Below, in pieces: positions 1-10,291 of a stretch of DNA of 64,000 nt. Location of the stretch: contig CANJKZ010000083.1 in assembly GCA_947471745.1 (NCBI GenBank), forward strand, positions 325,001-389,000, read 5' to 3'. The notes under the pieces were generated by a model. That model searched no databases and had not been told where the DNA came from. It was given only the letters and a program-made list of their open reading frames with translations. The translations under genes were made by a program, and so were the position numbers. Within the stretch, counting starts at the first letter, position 1; every line of letters starts with the position of its first letter. Origin of the DNA: Closterium sp. Naga37s-1 (taxonomy: Eukaryota > Streptophyta > Zygnematophyceae > Desmidiales > Closteriaceae).

Positions 1-3000
1 GGGAGGAGAGAGAGCGAGGGGCATACTTGACGATGGAGTAGATGTCGTTCTGCATGTGCTCGACCTCAAACACAAGGTCCCCTAAAACTCCCCACTCATG
101 CAAAGAGCACCAAGGTAGATTCCTTGTAGCAGCAGCAGAGCAGCAGCGTGAGAGCCTGTGCAAGCGCCTTACTTGACGATGGAGTAGATGTCGTTCTGCA
201 TGTGCTCGACCTCGGCCCCGCGGCCGCGAGCAGGGTTGGCGATCTGCACGAGCACCACCTTGCCCACCCACTCAGGGTGCTGCCGCAGCAGCTGCTCCAT
301 CGCCAGCATCTTCAGCCCTGCCATACCATGACAACACATGCATGCCGTGACGTGCCGTGCCGTACCATGCCGTGCCATGCCATGGGCACCAGGTGCCAGC
401 CAGGTATCCGGGAGAGGGTGTGGGAGAGAGCGAGGATGTTCTTTGAGTCGACTCACACAACCATCTTGGACAATGAAGATGTGGAAACAGTTTGGATGGT
501 GGTGGTGATGCTACTCATGATGATGATGAACACCATACATGACCATACATGATCATACATGACAATCAGGAAATGCAGAGGAAGGACATGGAAACACACC
601 ACACAAGCCCCTACACCCCCAATGAGTCCCCCATCCCTCTCCCCAAACCCCCAAACACCCCCCTCTTCCCTCCCCCTCCCACCCCCACGCGCCCATTCTC
701 CCCCTCCCCTTCCAAACCCACCAATCCCCTTGAAGAGATCCATATCATCCGCCCTTCCTCTTCCCTCCCCCTTCCACCCCCAAAACAAACCCCCATTTCC
801 CCCCCACTTATCACCCCGCCCCTTCGAACCCACCGATCCCCTTGAACAGGTCCATATCGTCCACTCCAAGCACAATTTTCTTACCCCCCCATCCCATCCC
901 CTCCCCTCCCCCCCCTTTCCCCGCACCCACCGATCCCCTTGAACAGGTCCATATCGTCCACTCCAAGCACAATCTTCTTCCCCTCAAACTGCGCGCGCAG
1001 CTCCCCGACCCGCCACTCCGTGTCCGCGAGACTCAGCGCCGCGTTCAGCCGCCCCATGTGAATCCCCACAGGCATAATCTTGATCCCCACCGTCCTCCCG
1101 TAGTAATCCAGCCCGATGTGCCCGCGCTTGGACTCGTACTCGAGACCCAGCATGCGCGAGCAGCAGGAGAGGAAGTGGCGCGCGTAGTCGAATGTGTGGA
1201 ACCCGATGAGGTCCGCGTTGAGCAGCGCGCGCAGGATCTCGTCTCGCACGGGGAGGGTTCGGTAGATCTCGGAGGAAGGGAACGGGCTGGTGGGCGGGAG
1301 AAGGGGGGGAGAGAGGGAGTGGGGATGGGGTTGGGTTGGGTGGGACGGGGTGGGGATGGCGTGGAGATTGGGATTTATGGATTGGAAAAGGGTTGGGTTG
1401 GGTTGGGTTGGGTTGAAAGAAGTGGGTTGGGTTGGGTTGAAAGAAGTGGGTTGGGTTGGGTTGGGTTGAAAGAAGTGGGTTGGGGGGGATGCAGCATAAA
1501 GCAGCGATGTTGGGGGCTGTGTGTGTGTGCAGAGCTAGGTGCATCAGCCCACGATGGTTCATGCAGTATGCTCCATAGGGACAGACACTGTTGTTGCAAC
1601 ACGCATGGCATGCTACATCCAGGTAAAGCAAGGCACACAGGGGGGAAGGGAGTAGTGGTCAGAGCAAGAAGAGAGTCCCACATACGACCACAGGCATCTC
1701 ATTCCCGCTGTCCTTGCCCCACCATATCACAACACACCCCGTCCCCTCCCCCACACCCACTCTCTCCACTCTCTCTCCCTCCATCCCCCCCTCCCCTTCC
1801 TCCTCCTCCCCACCTCTTCCAACCACTCCCCCCCAACCCCCCTCCTCCTCCCCTGCACCCACCTGTGCAGGAAGAAGCCCAGGCGCACGCGGTGAAACCT
1901 CTTGCGCAGAAACGTAGGCAGCACCATGAGGTGGTAGTCGTGCACCCACACGTAGTCGTCGTCGGGGCTGATCACCTCCATCACCTTGTCGCTGAATATC
2001 TTGTTCGCACTCACATACGCCTGCCACAGCTCCCGGTCAAAGAGACCCGAGGAATGGGACGGGCCGAGCGGGAGGAGGTAGTGGAAGAGCGGCCAGAGCT
2101 GCTGCTTGCAGAACCCGTGGTAGAATCTGACGGGGAGGGGAGGAAGGGGAGACTTTTGAGAATTCTCAACAGGTGCGACTTTTGGTGCGACTTTTGAGAA
2201 TTCTCAAAAGTCGCACCAATATAGCCGAGCGGGAGGAGGTAGTGGAAGAGCGACCAGAGCTGCTGCGTGCAGAACCCGTGGTAGAATCTGACGGGGAGGG
2301 GAGGAAGGGGAGAGGAGAAATGGGGAGGAGGACGGGGGGGAGTGTGAGAGGGTGGTGTGGGTTGATGGAGGAGGTTGGTGGGAGTGTGTTTGTGGTGGGT
2401 GGAATGGAAAGCGGGGTGGATGGAGGGTGGTGGAGCAAGGGACAGTTTTGAAACGTTTGGAAAGTGAGATGGGAAGGGGAGGGGGGCGGGAGGGCGGCAG
2501 TAGGAGCTCGCAAGAGCAACAAGGAGAGTTTCAAGAAGCGTCAGAGGCAGCAGGGCGCGCAAGGACGCACAAGACGGGAAATGAATGGGAACAAAGTGGG
2601 GTGGGTTCGGTGGGAGGGAGCTTGGGGGGGGGGGGAGAGGATGCGGGAGAGGAAGGGAATGTGGAGAAGGGAATAAGAAGCCAAAGAGAGTGAAGGGGCG
2701 GGTGCAGGGGCGGGTGCAGTGACCTGGCTTTGAGGTCGGCCGGCAGAAAGGTGGGGACGCAGTTGAAATTCTCTAGGAGCGTGGCTGCTACCCTGTCCTG
2801 CTCCGATGCATCCACCTCCACCTGTGAGAGCCATATCCCATTCCATGGCCACCATGCATGCACGTAGCCGTTCAGACATTCAGACATGCACACATGCACA
2901 CACGCAGACATGCACACATGCACACACGCAGACATGCGCACATGCACACATGCAGACATGCAGACATGTACACATGGATGCTCATACACGCATGCACACA

Positions 3001-5023
3001 GACATGGGTGCGTGCACACATGCATACATATGCAAACACGCACGCATGCACACATGCACCCATATGCAAACACGCACACACGCACGCGCGCATGCATGAG
3101 CACAAAAAAACCCTAACATAATGACCCACATGCCCACGCACCCACACGCGCACATTCCCCACACATGCACTATGCATTCTCACACACACACACACGGACA
3201 ACAGAGGATGCCAAAGGCAGGAAGCACAGTGATTGAGGCATCTCACCACTCAGCACCTCACCACACAGCACCTCACCACACAGCACCTCACCACATGGCA
3301 CTTGGAATGCTACACGTGCCAAACACGTGAAGCAGATACAGTGACGCCAACTCGGATCCCATTCCGGGTGATGCTCAGCTCTTGCATCTGCCGGAGCAAC
3401 AGTTTGTGTACACCCTTGGCCGCCAACACGAATCCTCATTCCGGCACCAAGCTTGCACTTCACTTGCTCCACAGGACAGAAGCAAGCTATGCTTTTGCGA
3501 GTTCTCAGGGGCAGCTCCAGCGCACCTTGAGCGAGCCGATGTAGATGATCTCCATGTCCTCGTCGCTGCCCGCTGGTGCCTCAGGAAAGGCGGTGGGGGA
3601 AGAGAAGAGCGAGTGCATGCCACGTGCACAGCACACAGACAGACACACGTCACACATGCCCGGCACACCAACATCTCCGCACCTTGAGCGAGCCGATGTA
3701 GATGATCTCCATGTCCTCGTCGCTGCCTGCTGTGATGCCGTCCTTCATCTGCAGCAGCAGCGCGTCCTCGTCCCACCTGAACGCCCACTCCTGCTCCATG
3801 CCACGCCGTGCCGTGGGGTGGGTTGGGGTAGTGTGGGCAGCGTGGGCAGTGTGGCGCGTAGGCAGTGTGGGGAGTGGGACAGTGGGGCAGAAGGGCAGTG
3901 GGGCCATGGGGCGGTGGGGGTGGGGGTGGGGGAGAAGCGGGGGTGTGGGAGAGGGGGGATTGTACATCATGGATAGATAGCATGCAAAACATAGCAGCAA
4001 GGGTTAGAGTCTCTCTTTGTCTCCCTCTCTAATTGCGTGTGCGCGCGCCTACACACACATGGACTCTCTCTTTCCTCCCTTTTCTTCTGCAACCAAGCCC
4101 CTCTCTGCTCCCTTCCTCCCTCGCCCTCTCCTGCCGCCTCTTTCACTTCACATCTTCTCACTCTCTCTATGATTTGCATCCATTTCCAAAGGACCCCTTA
4201 CGAGGCGCCTCAAAAGTGCATCCATTTCATACGACCCCACGGCCCCCTCTTGTTCGCACACCCCCCCTGCCCTCCTGTCGTCCTCCCTGCTTCCAACCAG
4301 TATGCCTCCCTCTTGTCCGCTCGCCTCCCCCATCCATTTCTCCCCTTTTCGTTCTCCACCACGCACTTTCCTCTCTCTTATACCGCACATGCACGTGCAT
4401 ACATACCGCACAGCCCCGTACAGGCGGCAATCACAAATTTACATGGGATACCCGCCCCACATTGTAGCCCCCCGCAAACCACACATTTAGCCCATCCGCC
4501 CATGCGCAACGACCCCCCATTCCTCCCCAATCCGCGATTAGACCGATCTTATTCCTCCTACCTCCCCCCCCCACTCTTTCCCTCGCCTCCCTCTTTCCCC
4601 CCCCCATTCAACTCCCCCCCCCTCCCCTCCCCCGAGCAGCATCTTCCCCTTGCGCACCTGCGCCTCACCCGCACCTTCCCCCGCCCTCCCCCCTCTTCCA
4701 CTTGCTCCCCATTCCGCCAGCGCCTCCCCGCGCCTCACCTGCGTGGCGGCGTCCCGTTCCGCGTGCAGCGGAAGCATGTTCGCCACAATAATCAACCGTT
4801 CCTGCGCCAGGCTCGACGGCGATTCCGATCCCGAGCTCGATGCCTCATCCACCCCCCCGCCCAGCCCCATCAGATTCCCCGCGCCTGGCCGCCCGCCGTC
4901 CGCAATCGTCCCCGTCGCCGTGGCGGAACGGGTGAGGCTGCCCTTGCTTCCGCGCGCCACTGGGCGCGTGAACAGCGGGGCATCCCCTGATAGGTCGAGG
5001 AGGTTCGCATAGGACCGCGACAT
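1..5023 (-). CDS. TPS: Class II trehalose-6-phosphate synthase (TPS), 5' part of gene, continues past left edge
   Basis: Glycosyltransferase family 20 protein. Class II plant TPSs carry a TPS domain plus a C-terminal phosphatase-like domain and are mostly regarded as regulatory in trehalose-6-phosphate signalling. Six exons join in frame with GT-AG borders: 4739-5023, 3683-3790, 2724-2821, 1863-2126, 931-1286 and 173-317. The ATG at 5023 gives MSRSYANLLDL, the start typical of class II plant TPSs. Family blocks follow in order: ERLIIVANMLPLHAER, FRWDEDALLLQMKDG, CVPTFLPADL, FYHGFCKQQLWPLFHYLLPL, YVWVHDYHLMVLPTFLRKRF, LGFFLHSPFPSSEIYRTLPV, LLNADLIGFHTFDYARHFL, and GVDDMDLFKGIGLKMLAMEQ. The last exon ends inside the C-terminal half of the synthase domain, so the remaining synthase and any phosphatase domain lie left of the window. 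The gene has more introns than I recall for land-plant class II TPS genes, and four of its six exons have partial copies in adjoining introns. Confidence 0.93.
25..67 (-). repeat. Partial copy of TPS exon 6 donor end
   Basis: The 43 bases at 25-67 are identical to 171-213, the last 41 nt of TPS exon 6 plus the first two intron bases (GT). The copy lies in the next intron, 146 bp downstream in gene orientation, and keeps a usable-looking donor. It is not followed by recognisable TPS coding sequence before the window edge. Confidence 0.85.
718..881 (-). repeat. Two tandem copies of TPS exon 5 donor end
   Basis: 829-881 repeats 926-978, the donor end of exon 5 that encodes VLGVDDMDLFKGIG, almost perfectly at an offset of 97 bp. 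A second, more degenerate copy sits at about 718-751. Both are intronic and keep the donor. C-rich runs separate the copies. Confidence 0.85.
1325..1490. repeat. GGGTT-type pentanucleotide tract in TPS intron
   Basis: Runs of GGTTG alternate with a GAAAGAAGT spacer several times in the intron between exons 4 and 5. It resembles a degenerate telomere-like tract, but the unit is five bases and not the plant TTTAGGG. No gene is seen in it. Confidence 0.8.
2182..2219. repeat. Perfect 38-bp palindrome between the two copies of TPS exon 4
   Basis: The 19-base half ttggtgcgacttttgagaa is followed directly by its exact reverse complement. A shorter related palindrome (ttgagaattctcaa) lies about 25 bp to the left. 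The palindrome falls in the spacer between the exon 4 acceptor and its duplicate. Confidence 0.95.
2224..2312 (-). repeat. Partial copy of TPS exon 4 acceptor end
   Basis: 2224-2312 matches 2063-2151 with about two mismatches. It contains the acceptor AG of exon 4, the flanking intron bases, and the exon start encoding FYHGFC.QQLW.LFHYLLPL. The two substitutions change K to T and P to S. The copy is upstream in gene orientation, so it competes for the same donor. Confidence 0.88.
2878..3230. repeat. CA-rich microsatellite-like intron sequence
   Basis: Alternating ACACATGC/ACACACGC units fill much of the intron between TPS exons 2 and 3. A short tandem CTCACCACACAGCAC-type repeat follows at about 3240-3297. 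The apparent reading frames in this tract are shadows. Confidence 0.85.
3522..3570 (-). repeat. Partial copy of TPS exon 2 donor end
   Basis: The 49 bases at 3522-3570 are identical to 3679-3727, the donor end of exon 2 encoding SDEDMEIIYIGSLK plus the start of the intron. The copy lies within the intron, 157 bp from the exon. Confidence 0.88.
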
Positions 5024-7048
5024 GGTGACGTGGACGGGACACGTGTCGTGCTCCTGTGAGGCCGGCCGACGGTTCGCGCTCCTATCCTATCTTGATCAGC
5101 CGAATCGAGTCCTAGTTTCTAGCACGTTCACCCTAAGAAGCAACCGCCAGCTTCGAGGACCAGCTTACGAGCCTCGTGCGACGGGCGAAGTTGTAACCCG
5201 ATTGGACCTGAAGGGCGAGATGACAAAAAAGAAGCCGAGATTTTCGGAGGGTGGTTAGGGGGGAAAGCATTCAACAAAGAGACGGGGATGGCTGATGAGG
5301 TATGCGATGAGACCGATTCAAATTCGCGAAGAATAGGTTAAAAATGAGAGGAGGATGCGCGAACTCATGCGAATTAAACGTGATCTGACGAACGTGGGGA
5401 GAAGCAGAGAGAGCGGGAGGTGCACGAGGCACGAATGCTGACGCGACGAAATGGAACAAGTGGATAATCGACACACGCGTGTAAACGCTGTGAGATGGAT
5501 GCTTGGAGACGGGGCAAACGCTCGAATGCAACCGTGGTAAGCTGGAGTTACTTGTCCCAGCAACACGTGCGAGAAAAAACAAAAGGAACAATGCATTGAA
5601 ACGGATTGAATGGCATCAGGATAATTCACGGAGTTCAGTCATCAAGGGACGCGCACACACAGGACAAGGTTGCGAAATTCACTTCAGATCATGCGAGAGA
5701 CAATATATAGGCACACCTTGTCCCTGTCGCTCGCTGCACTCGCAGTGCTTGCTGGTAGGCGATTGTAAACTATCCGACGACGGGAAACTCCCGTAGGGAA
5801 AGGTTCTTAGCCAGCCGATGTGGCTCAGGACACTTAACCTGGCGGCCCTCGGGGAATTGGCGGGAGGGAACGCTGAAACGGGAAGATTTAATAGTCTGTT
5901 ACGAGGGAGGGCAAGCAAGACCGCCTTGCTGCTAGCCACTCAGCACCGTGCTCGAGGTGGTAGCAGGAGATTAGAACTCGACTTGGGCGCAACACAGTGT
6001 GGGGGGAGAGGGGGAAGGGGGGTGGGGAAGGAGGGGGCAGGGCAGGGGAAGTATGGGGGAATGGTGGGAAAGGGGGGACCTAGCGATGAACTGCGGTGGC
6101 GGAAGGGGGGGCTTTGCTGACAGGGGAACAGGAAGGCAAATCCGCAGAAATGGATAGGGTCGGCGGAGCGAGTGGGGGACATGCGCAGCAAACGCTGCTG
6201 CGCAGATCGGGGGAGCAGCGTAGCATACAAAGTCGGCTGGGCGCAGCACTGGAGCTCTCTGTGGCTGACGTGTTCGTTTCTGTTGAGGGGGTGGGGCAGG
6301 GGCGGCTGGTTGGGCATGAAGGTGGGGTGACTGGTAGGACGCGTCCCCCGCGACGATCGACCTCTCGCGGGCTCGTTTCTCAAGTCAGCACAACTCTGTT
6401 ACACGCGTAAAATATTGACTAACATAAATTTCTGAGCCATCGCGAAAGAACAGCGGACCTCGAGTACGGTCGGGAAGGAGAATGCATGAACAGTTCCGCT
6501 GACGTTACAGGGTGAACTCCTCCGAACCTGCGCAGGTTCGAACGGGGATGAGCAGGGAGGAGGTTGGGAGGGAAACCTCGCTACACGCCTCTTCTGTAAG
6601 CGTATATGTACATTCTTGAAAAGTGTTCGTCTGCTCCATTTTACGGTTACACTCCTCACCTCACCTGTCAAATGATCCACAAGGGTCATCAAGTTCCATA
6701 TTTTTCAATTGCATCACTTACCCATAAAACGGTATCAGTACTAGTCCTCACCAAATTTATGTGCAAGGCCAATAGAGATGGTTCTTTGTGCACTCTATAA
6801 CAGCATAGGCTTTTGCGAAGAATTCATTCTGCAAGAGGGAAACTTACATCGTCATAAACGTTTTTTAGCCATACAACATATTATATGTCACATATCATAG
6901 ATATCACGTGCGACTGTTGGGCTGAGAAAAGCCCTTGGGATAGTTTCAAGGCTAAAACTCGACGTGATGATGTAATTGCGGGAGCGTTGTAGTGAACTGG
7001 TTGAACCACCTTGCACTAGTGTGTGAGAGCAAGATAGTAGATTGATGA
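5024..7048. other. Intergenic: TPS upstream region and left flank of the DNA transposon
   Basis: No gene is supported here. The first few hundred bases upstream of the TPS ATG presumably hold its promoter and 5' leader, but I see no convincing core element. The sequence becomes AT-richer from about 6600 towards the transposon end at 7049. Confidence 0.6.
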
Positions 7049-7050
7049 TA

Positions 7051-7072
7051 CCGTCATCGCCCGGATATAAGA
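7051..7072 (+). repeat. Left terminal inverted repeat of pogo-like element
   Basis: 22 bp after the TA at 7049-7050, matching the right TIR in inverse orientation with one mismatch. Confidence 0.88.
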
Positions 7073-7563
7073 CATATGGGTCTTATCCAATATCGCCTTG
7101 AAAAAGTGATGTTTATCTTGTAAACGGAACTCTCCGGGTGTCTTATAAATCTTATAAACAGGAATGTTTATACTTCATGATTTTAGGGTAGATCTGGCTG
7201 TGAGGTGTTACAAGTGAGCAAATGATGTTACTTGGGCGACCGTTTCGACATCCACCCACACTTCACATCACGTCCTGACCACTCACCCTTAAAAGGGTGG
7301 CAACGTTACCCAGCAAAGCAGCAAGTTGGCAGCGTGGCAGAACGTTGGCAGCTTCAGGAAAGGTGCCCGCCTATGCATGGTGGCAGTACCTGTCCTTTCC
7401 TGTTAGAGGGATCTCCTTGCAGAGGAAAACTGAGACCCTGTGTGGGGGGGTCTACCCGTTGGCGTGCTCATTCTTGTCGTGCCTTTCGAAAAAAACTCCT
7501 CTCCCCTATGCTCGGCTGGCTCCTCGTCCCTCTCCTCGTTCTGCGCCTTAGGCATGCCTCACG

Positions 7564-8968
7564 ATGCGGAGTAAGACGGCGGGCGTCACTTTAGATGCGC
7601 CCGGCACAGTTTACGTTGACAATAACGGGCGAATTAACTCACCTGGCGACAACATCCAGATCTGCTGTGCTTCACCGTCCGCGGGGAAAAAGCGTGTCGC
7701 GTCGGACGATGCAGCCCCCGTAAAGAGCTGCGTCGAGTCAGTCCCGGAGGCGAGCGACGGCCACGACGAAGAAGAATGGTCTGAAAACGGTCACTATGGC
7801 GATGGTGAGACGCGCGCTACATCTGATCCGGATGTCGAGGAGGACGAATTGTGGCTGAAAGACTACGGGGATGAGGAGGTTGAAGTGTGGCGTGCATGAG
7901 ATGATGAGGAAGGAGATGCGAAAGCTGGAGGTGGCCGTGCTGGAGATGGTGACGCGGACATGACCACTGCTGCGGGAGTGTGGCGTGCAGGAGTTGATGA
8001 GGAAGGTGATGCGGAAGCTGGAGGTGGCCATGCTGGAGATGTTGAACCATCTGCTGCTGCAGCTCCTGAAGGCAAGGGAGAGGATGGTGATGCCGCTGCG
8101 GACGAGGGTGATGAAGACGAGCCAGGGAAGATGGACGTAGACGACGTCCCGCTGTTTCGGCGTATTGTGAAGCACCGGGTTGACTACGCCGCCCGGAAAG
8201 AAACCGGTCGTTTCACGGCAGCGGAGAAGGGCAAGCAGAAGGTCGATGAAGGTCCCTCATGGAAGCGTCTCACTGCGGCGGAGAAGGGCAAGCAGAAGGT
8301 CGATGAAGGTCCCTCAAAGCGGCGGGCACCGGCGGCGGAGAAGGGCAAGCAGAAGAAGAAGCGGGCACCAAAGAAGAAGGCACCAGCTGCTGAACCTGCT
8401 GAACCATCTAATAATTCAGATGACGACTACGCTGAAGCTGCAGGATCGATTCCGACATACCCTGAGAAGCAGAAACATAGGGATCCCACGAAGAGGAACC
8501 TGGATGCAAGGCCGCCGTCCCCTCGCAACCGCGGAGAGAAGCGCAATCGGAGGGGCTGGACCATGAAGGAGAAGCTGAAATGGTCTAAGCGCTATGCTGA
8601 GCTTGGATCTTTGAAGAAGACCGCCGTAGAGTCCGGTGCTTCAGTTGCATCTATTCGGCGGTGGGTTGGGCAGAGAGTTGCTGGAGTCTACAAGGGTGCA
8701 GCCACTAGCAGGAAACGAATGCATGGTGCCGGGCGTCACCCGCACTACCCTGATATGGAGGAGGCGCTCTACCGCCACATCTGTGTGCATTGGGCGAAAG
8801 GCGTGCCCATCTCCGTGTCGGACACGCAGAAGTGGAGCAGGGCATGGATGAAGAAGCACCACAAGAGGAAGGAGTGGGCCGCCAGTTCTCATTGGAGCCA
8901 GCGTTTTCGCGACCGCTGGAATATCGTCATGCGCGTTCGCACGAAGGTCGGCCAGAAGTTAAGCAACG
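7564..8968 (+). pseudogene. pogo-like transposase, N-terminal half (DNA-binding), with in-frame stop
   Basis: The frame runs from ATG 7564 to a splice-donor-like site after AGCAAC-G at 8968 (GTAAGT). One TGA at 7897-7899 interrupts it. The amino end is acidic, followed by lysine-rich repeats of AAEKGKQKVDEGPS (nuclear-localisation-like). Next comes a psq-type helix-turn-helix (WTMKEKLKWSKRYAELGSLK, then ASVASIRRWV). After that is a CENP-B-like block (ALYRHICVHWAKGVPISVSD through SHWSQRFRDRWNIVMRVR). A 93-bp tandem duplication spans 7885-8070. The stop falls in the first unit, at the codon that reads GGA in the second. The catalytic half is about 14 kb downstream beyond the inserted copia elements. 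Confidence 0.85.
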
Positions 8969-9589
8969 GTAAGTTTCGCAGTGAATCTCATGCGAATTGC
9001 GGAGATAACTGATGCAACGGGAGCTAGGCTGCGGGCTAGGCACGGGTGCTCGTGTGATCTCTGCGTTCGTTCATTCCTTAGTCGTTTCCTTGTGCGCACA
9101 CACTTGCTAGTTCATGGGGAAAGTTGGCAAGAGTTCCACTAGGAAAAGTTCAGAACAATAATTGCAACAACATTGGCAACACAAACTACATCAGAGCTAG
9201 CTAGGCTGCTGGTCGACCTCCAGCGCAGCATGGTCGACCGCGCTCCAGCGCAGCAGCGCTCGCACCGCTCCAGCGTTGCAGAGTAGCGGTGCGCCAACGT
9301 TGCAAGTCCACGGTCTGCCAACGCTGCAGCAAGTCGGCTGCACAGCGTTGCACCCGCAGGACAACGGTGCACCTGCTTCGCAGGTGCGCGCAGCTGATTG
9401 GATCTCCACACCTTGTCGCGAGCACAGCGCAGATGCCTGGCAGACTCCACGCCAGCGATTGCACCCACCAGCCACGTCGACCTCGGGATACCACCCCCGA
9501 GGTCGGCCTCGCAGACTCCACCCCGGCGACACTCGTGCACGTCGCCCGGGTATCCCGGTCGACCGGGCAACCACGCCCGGTCAACCAGC

Positions 9590-10020
9590 ACAGTCTGTAG
9601 CCGGCCACCACTGCCCGGCGTCCCCAGTCCGGCGTCCAGGCGCACGGGACGCCGTCCGAACCCCCAGGTCGGCGTCCAGACGCCCAAGACGCCGTGCAGA
9701 CCTCCAGAGCGGCGTCCAGCCTCCCAGGACGCCGATCAGACGCCTAGGTCGGCGTCCGGGCCCCCAGGACGCCCAGGTCGACGTCCAGGCCCCCAGGACG
9801 CCGCGCAGACGCCCAGGGCGGCGTCCTAGGCTCCTAGGGCGCCGTGCAGATGCCTAGGTCGGCGTCTGGCCTTCCAGGACGCCTGCACGGCATCCACGAC
9901 GCCGACCAGGCGCCCGGGTAGTCGTGCCGACGCCCACGTCGGCGTCCAGCTTCCCAGGACGCCGTCCAAGCGTCCAGGACGCCAACCAGGCGTCCAGGAC
10001 GGCGTCCTCCTGCTCGGCGC
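9590..10020. repeat. GC-rich minisatellite in copia-1 3' region
   Basis: Degenerate tandem units of the type CCAGGACGCC...CAGGTCGGCGTCCAG, roughly 15-30 bp each. No convincing coding sequence. Confidence 0.75.
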
Positions 10021-10291
10021 CCTCCAGCCAGGCGCCCTCCAGCTCGGCGCCCTTGCAGTGGCCCCCGTGCCCACTGCTGCAGGTCGGCTGCAACCCCCGC
10101 ACATCCGACCACGAGGTCGACTCCGCCCAAGCGAGGACGGGGCCACACAACACTCCCGTTGACACTCCCCTGCCGCGTTCACGCTTGGGCCTCCAGCCCA
10201 CACGGCAGCACTGCTCGGAGAAAACTCAGCAGCGTGCACACAACACACAGCACGCCGGTCACCGCACCAGCCATGCAAGAGGGCATGGCAC

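Noticed and set aside
1325..1490. Interstitial telomere repeat
   Set aside because: The unit is GGGTT with spacers, not TTTAGGG or a simple variant in a regular array.
2806..3249. Several His/Cys/Thr-rich frames on both strands
   Set aside because: They read the CA-rich microsatellite inside a TPS intron.
4037..4990. 317-codon plus-strand Pro/Ser-rich frame
   Set aside because: It is antisense to TPS exon 1 and intron 1; no conserved motif.
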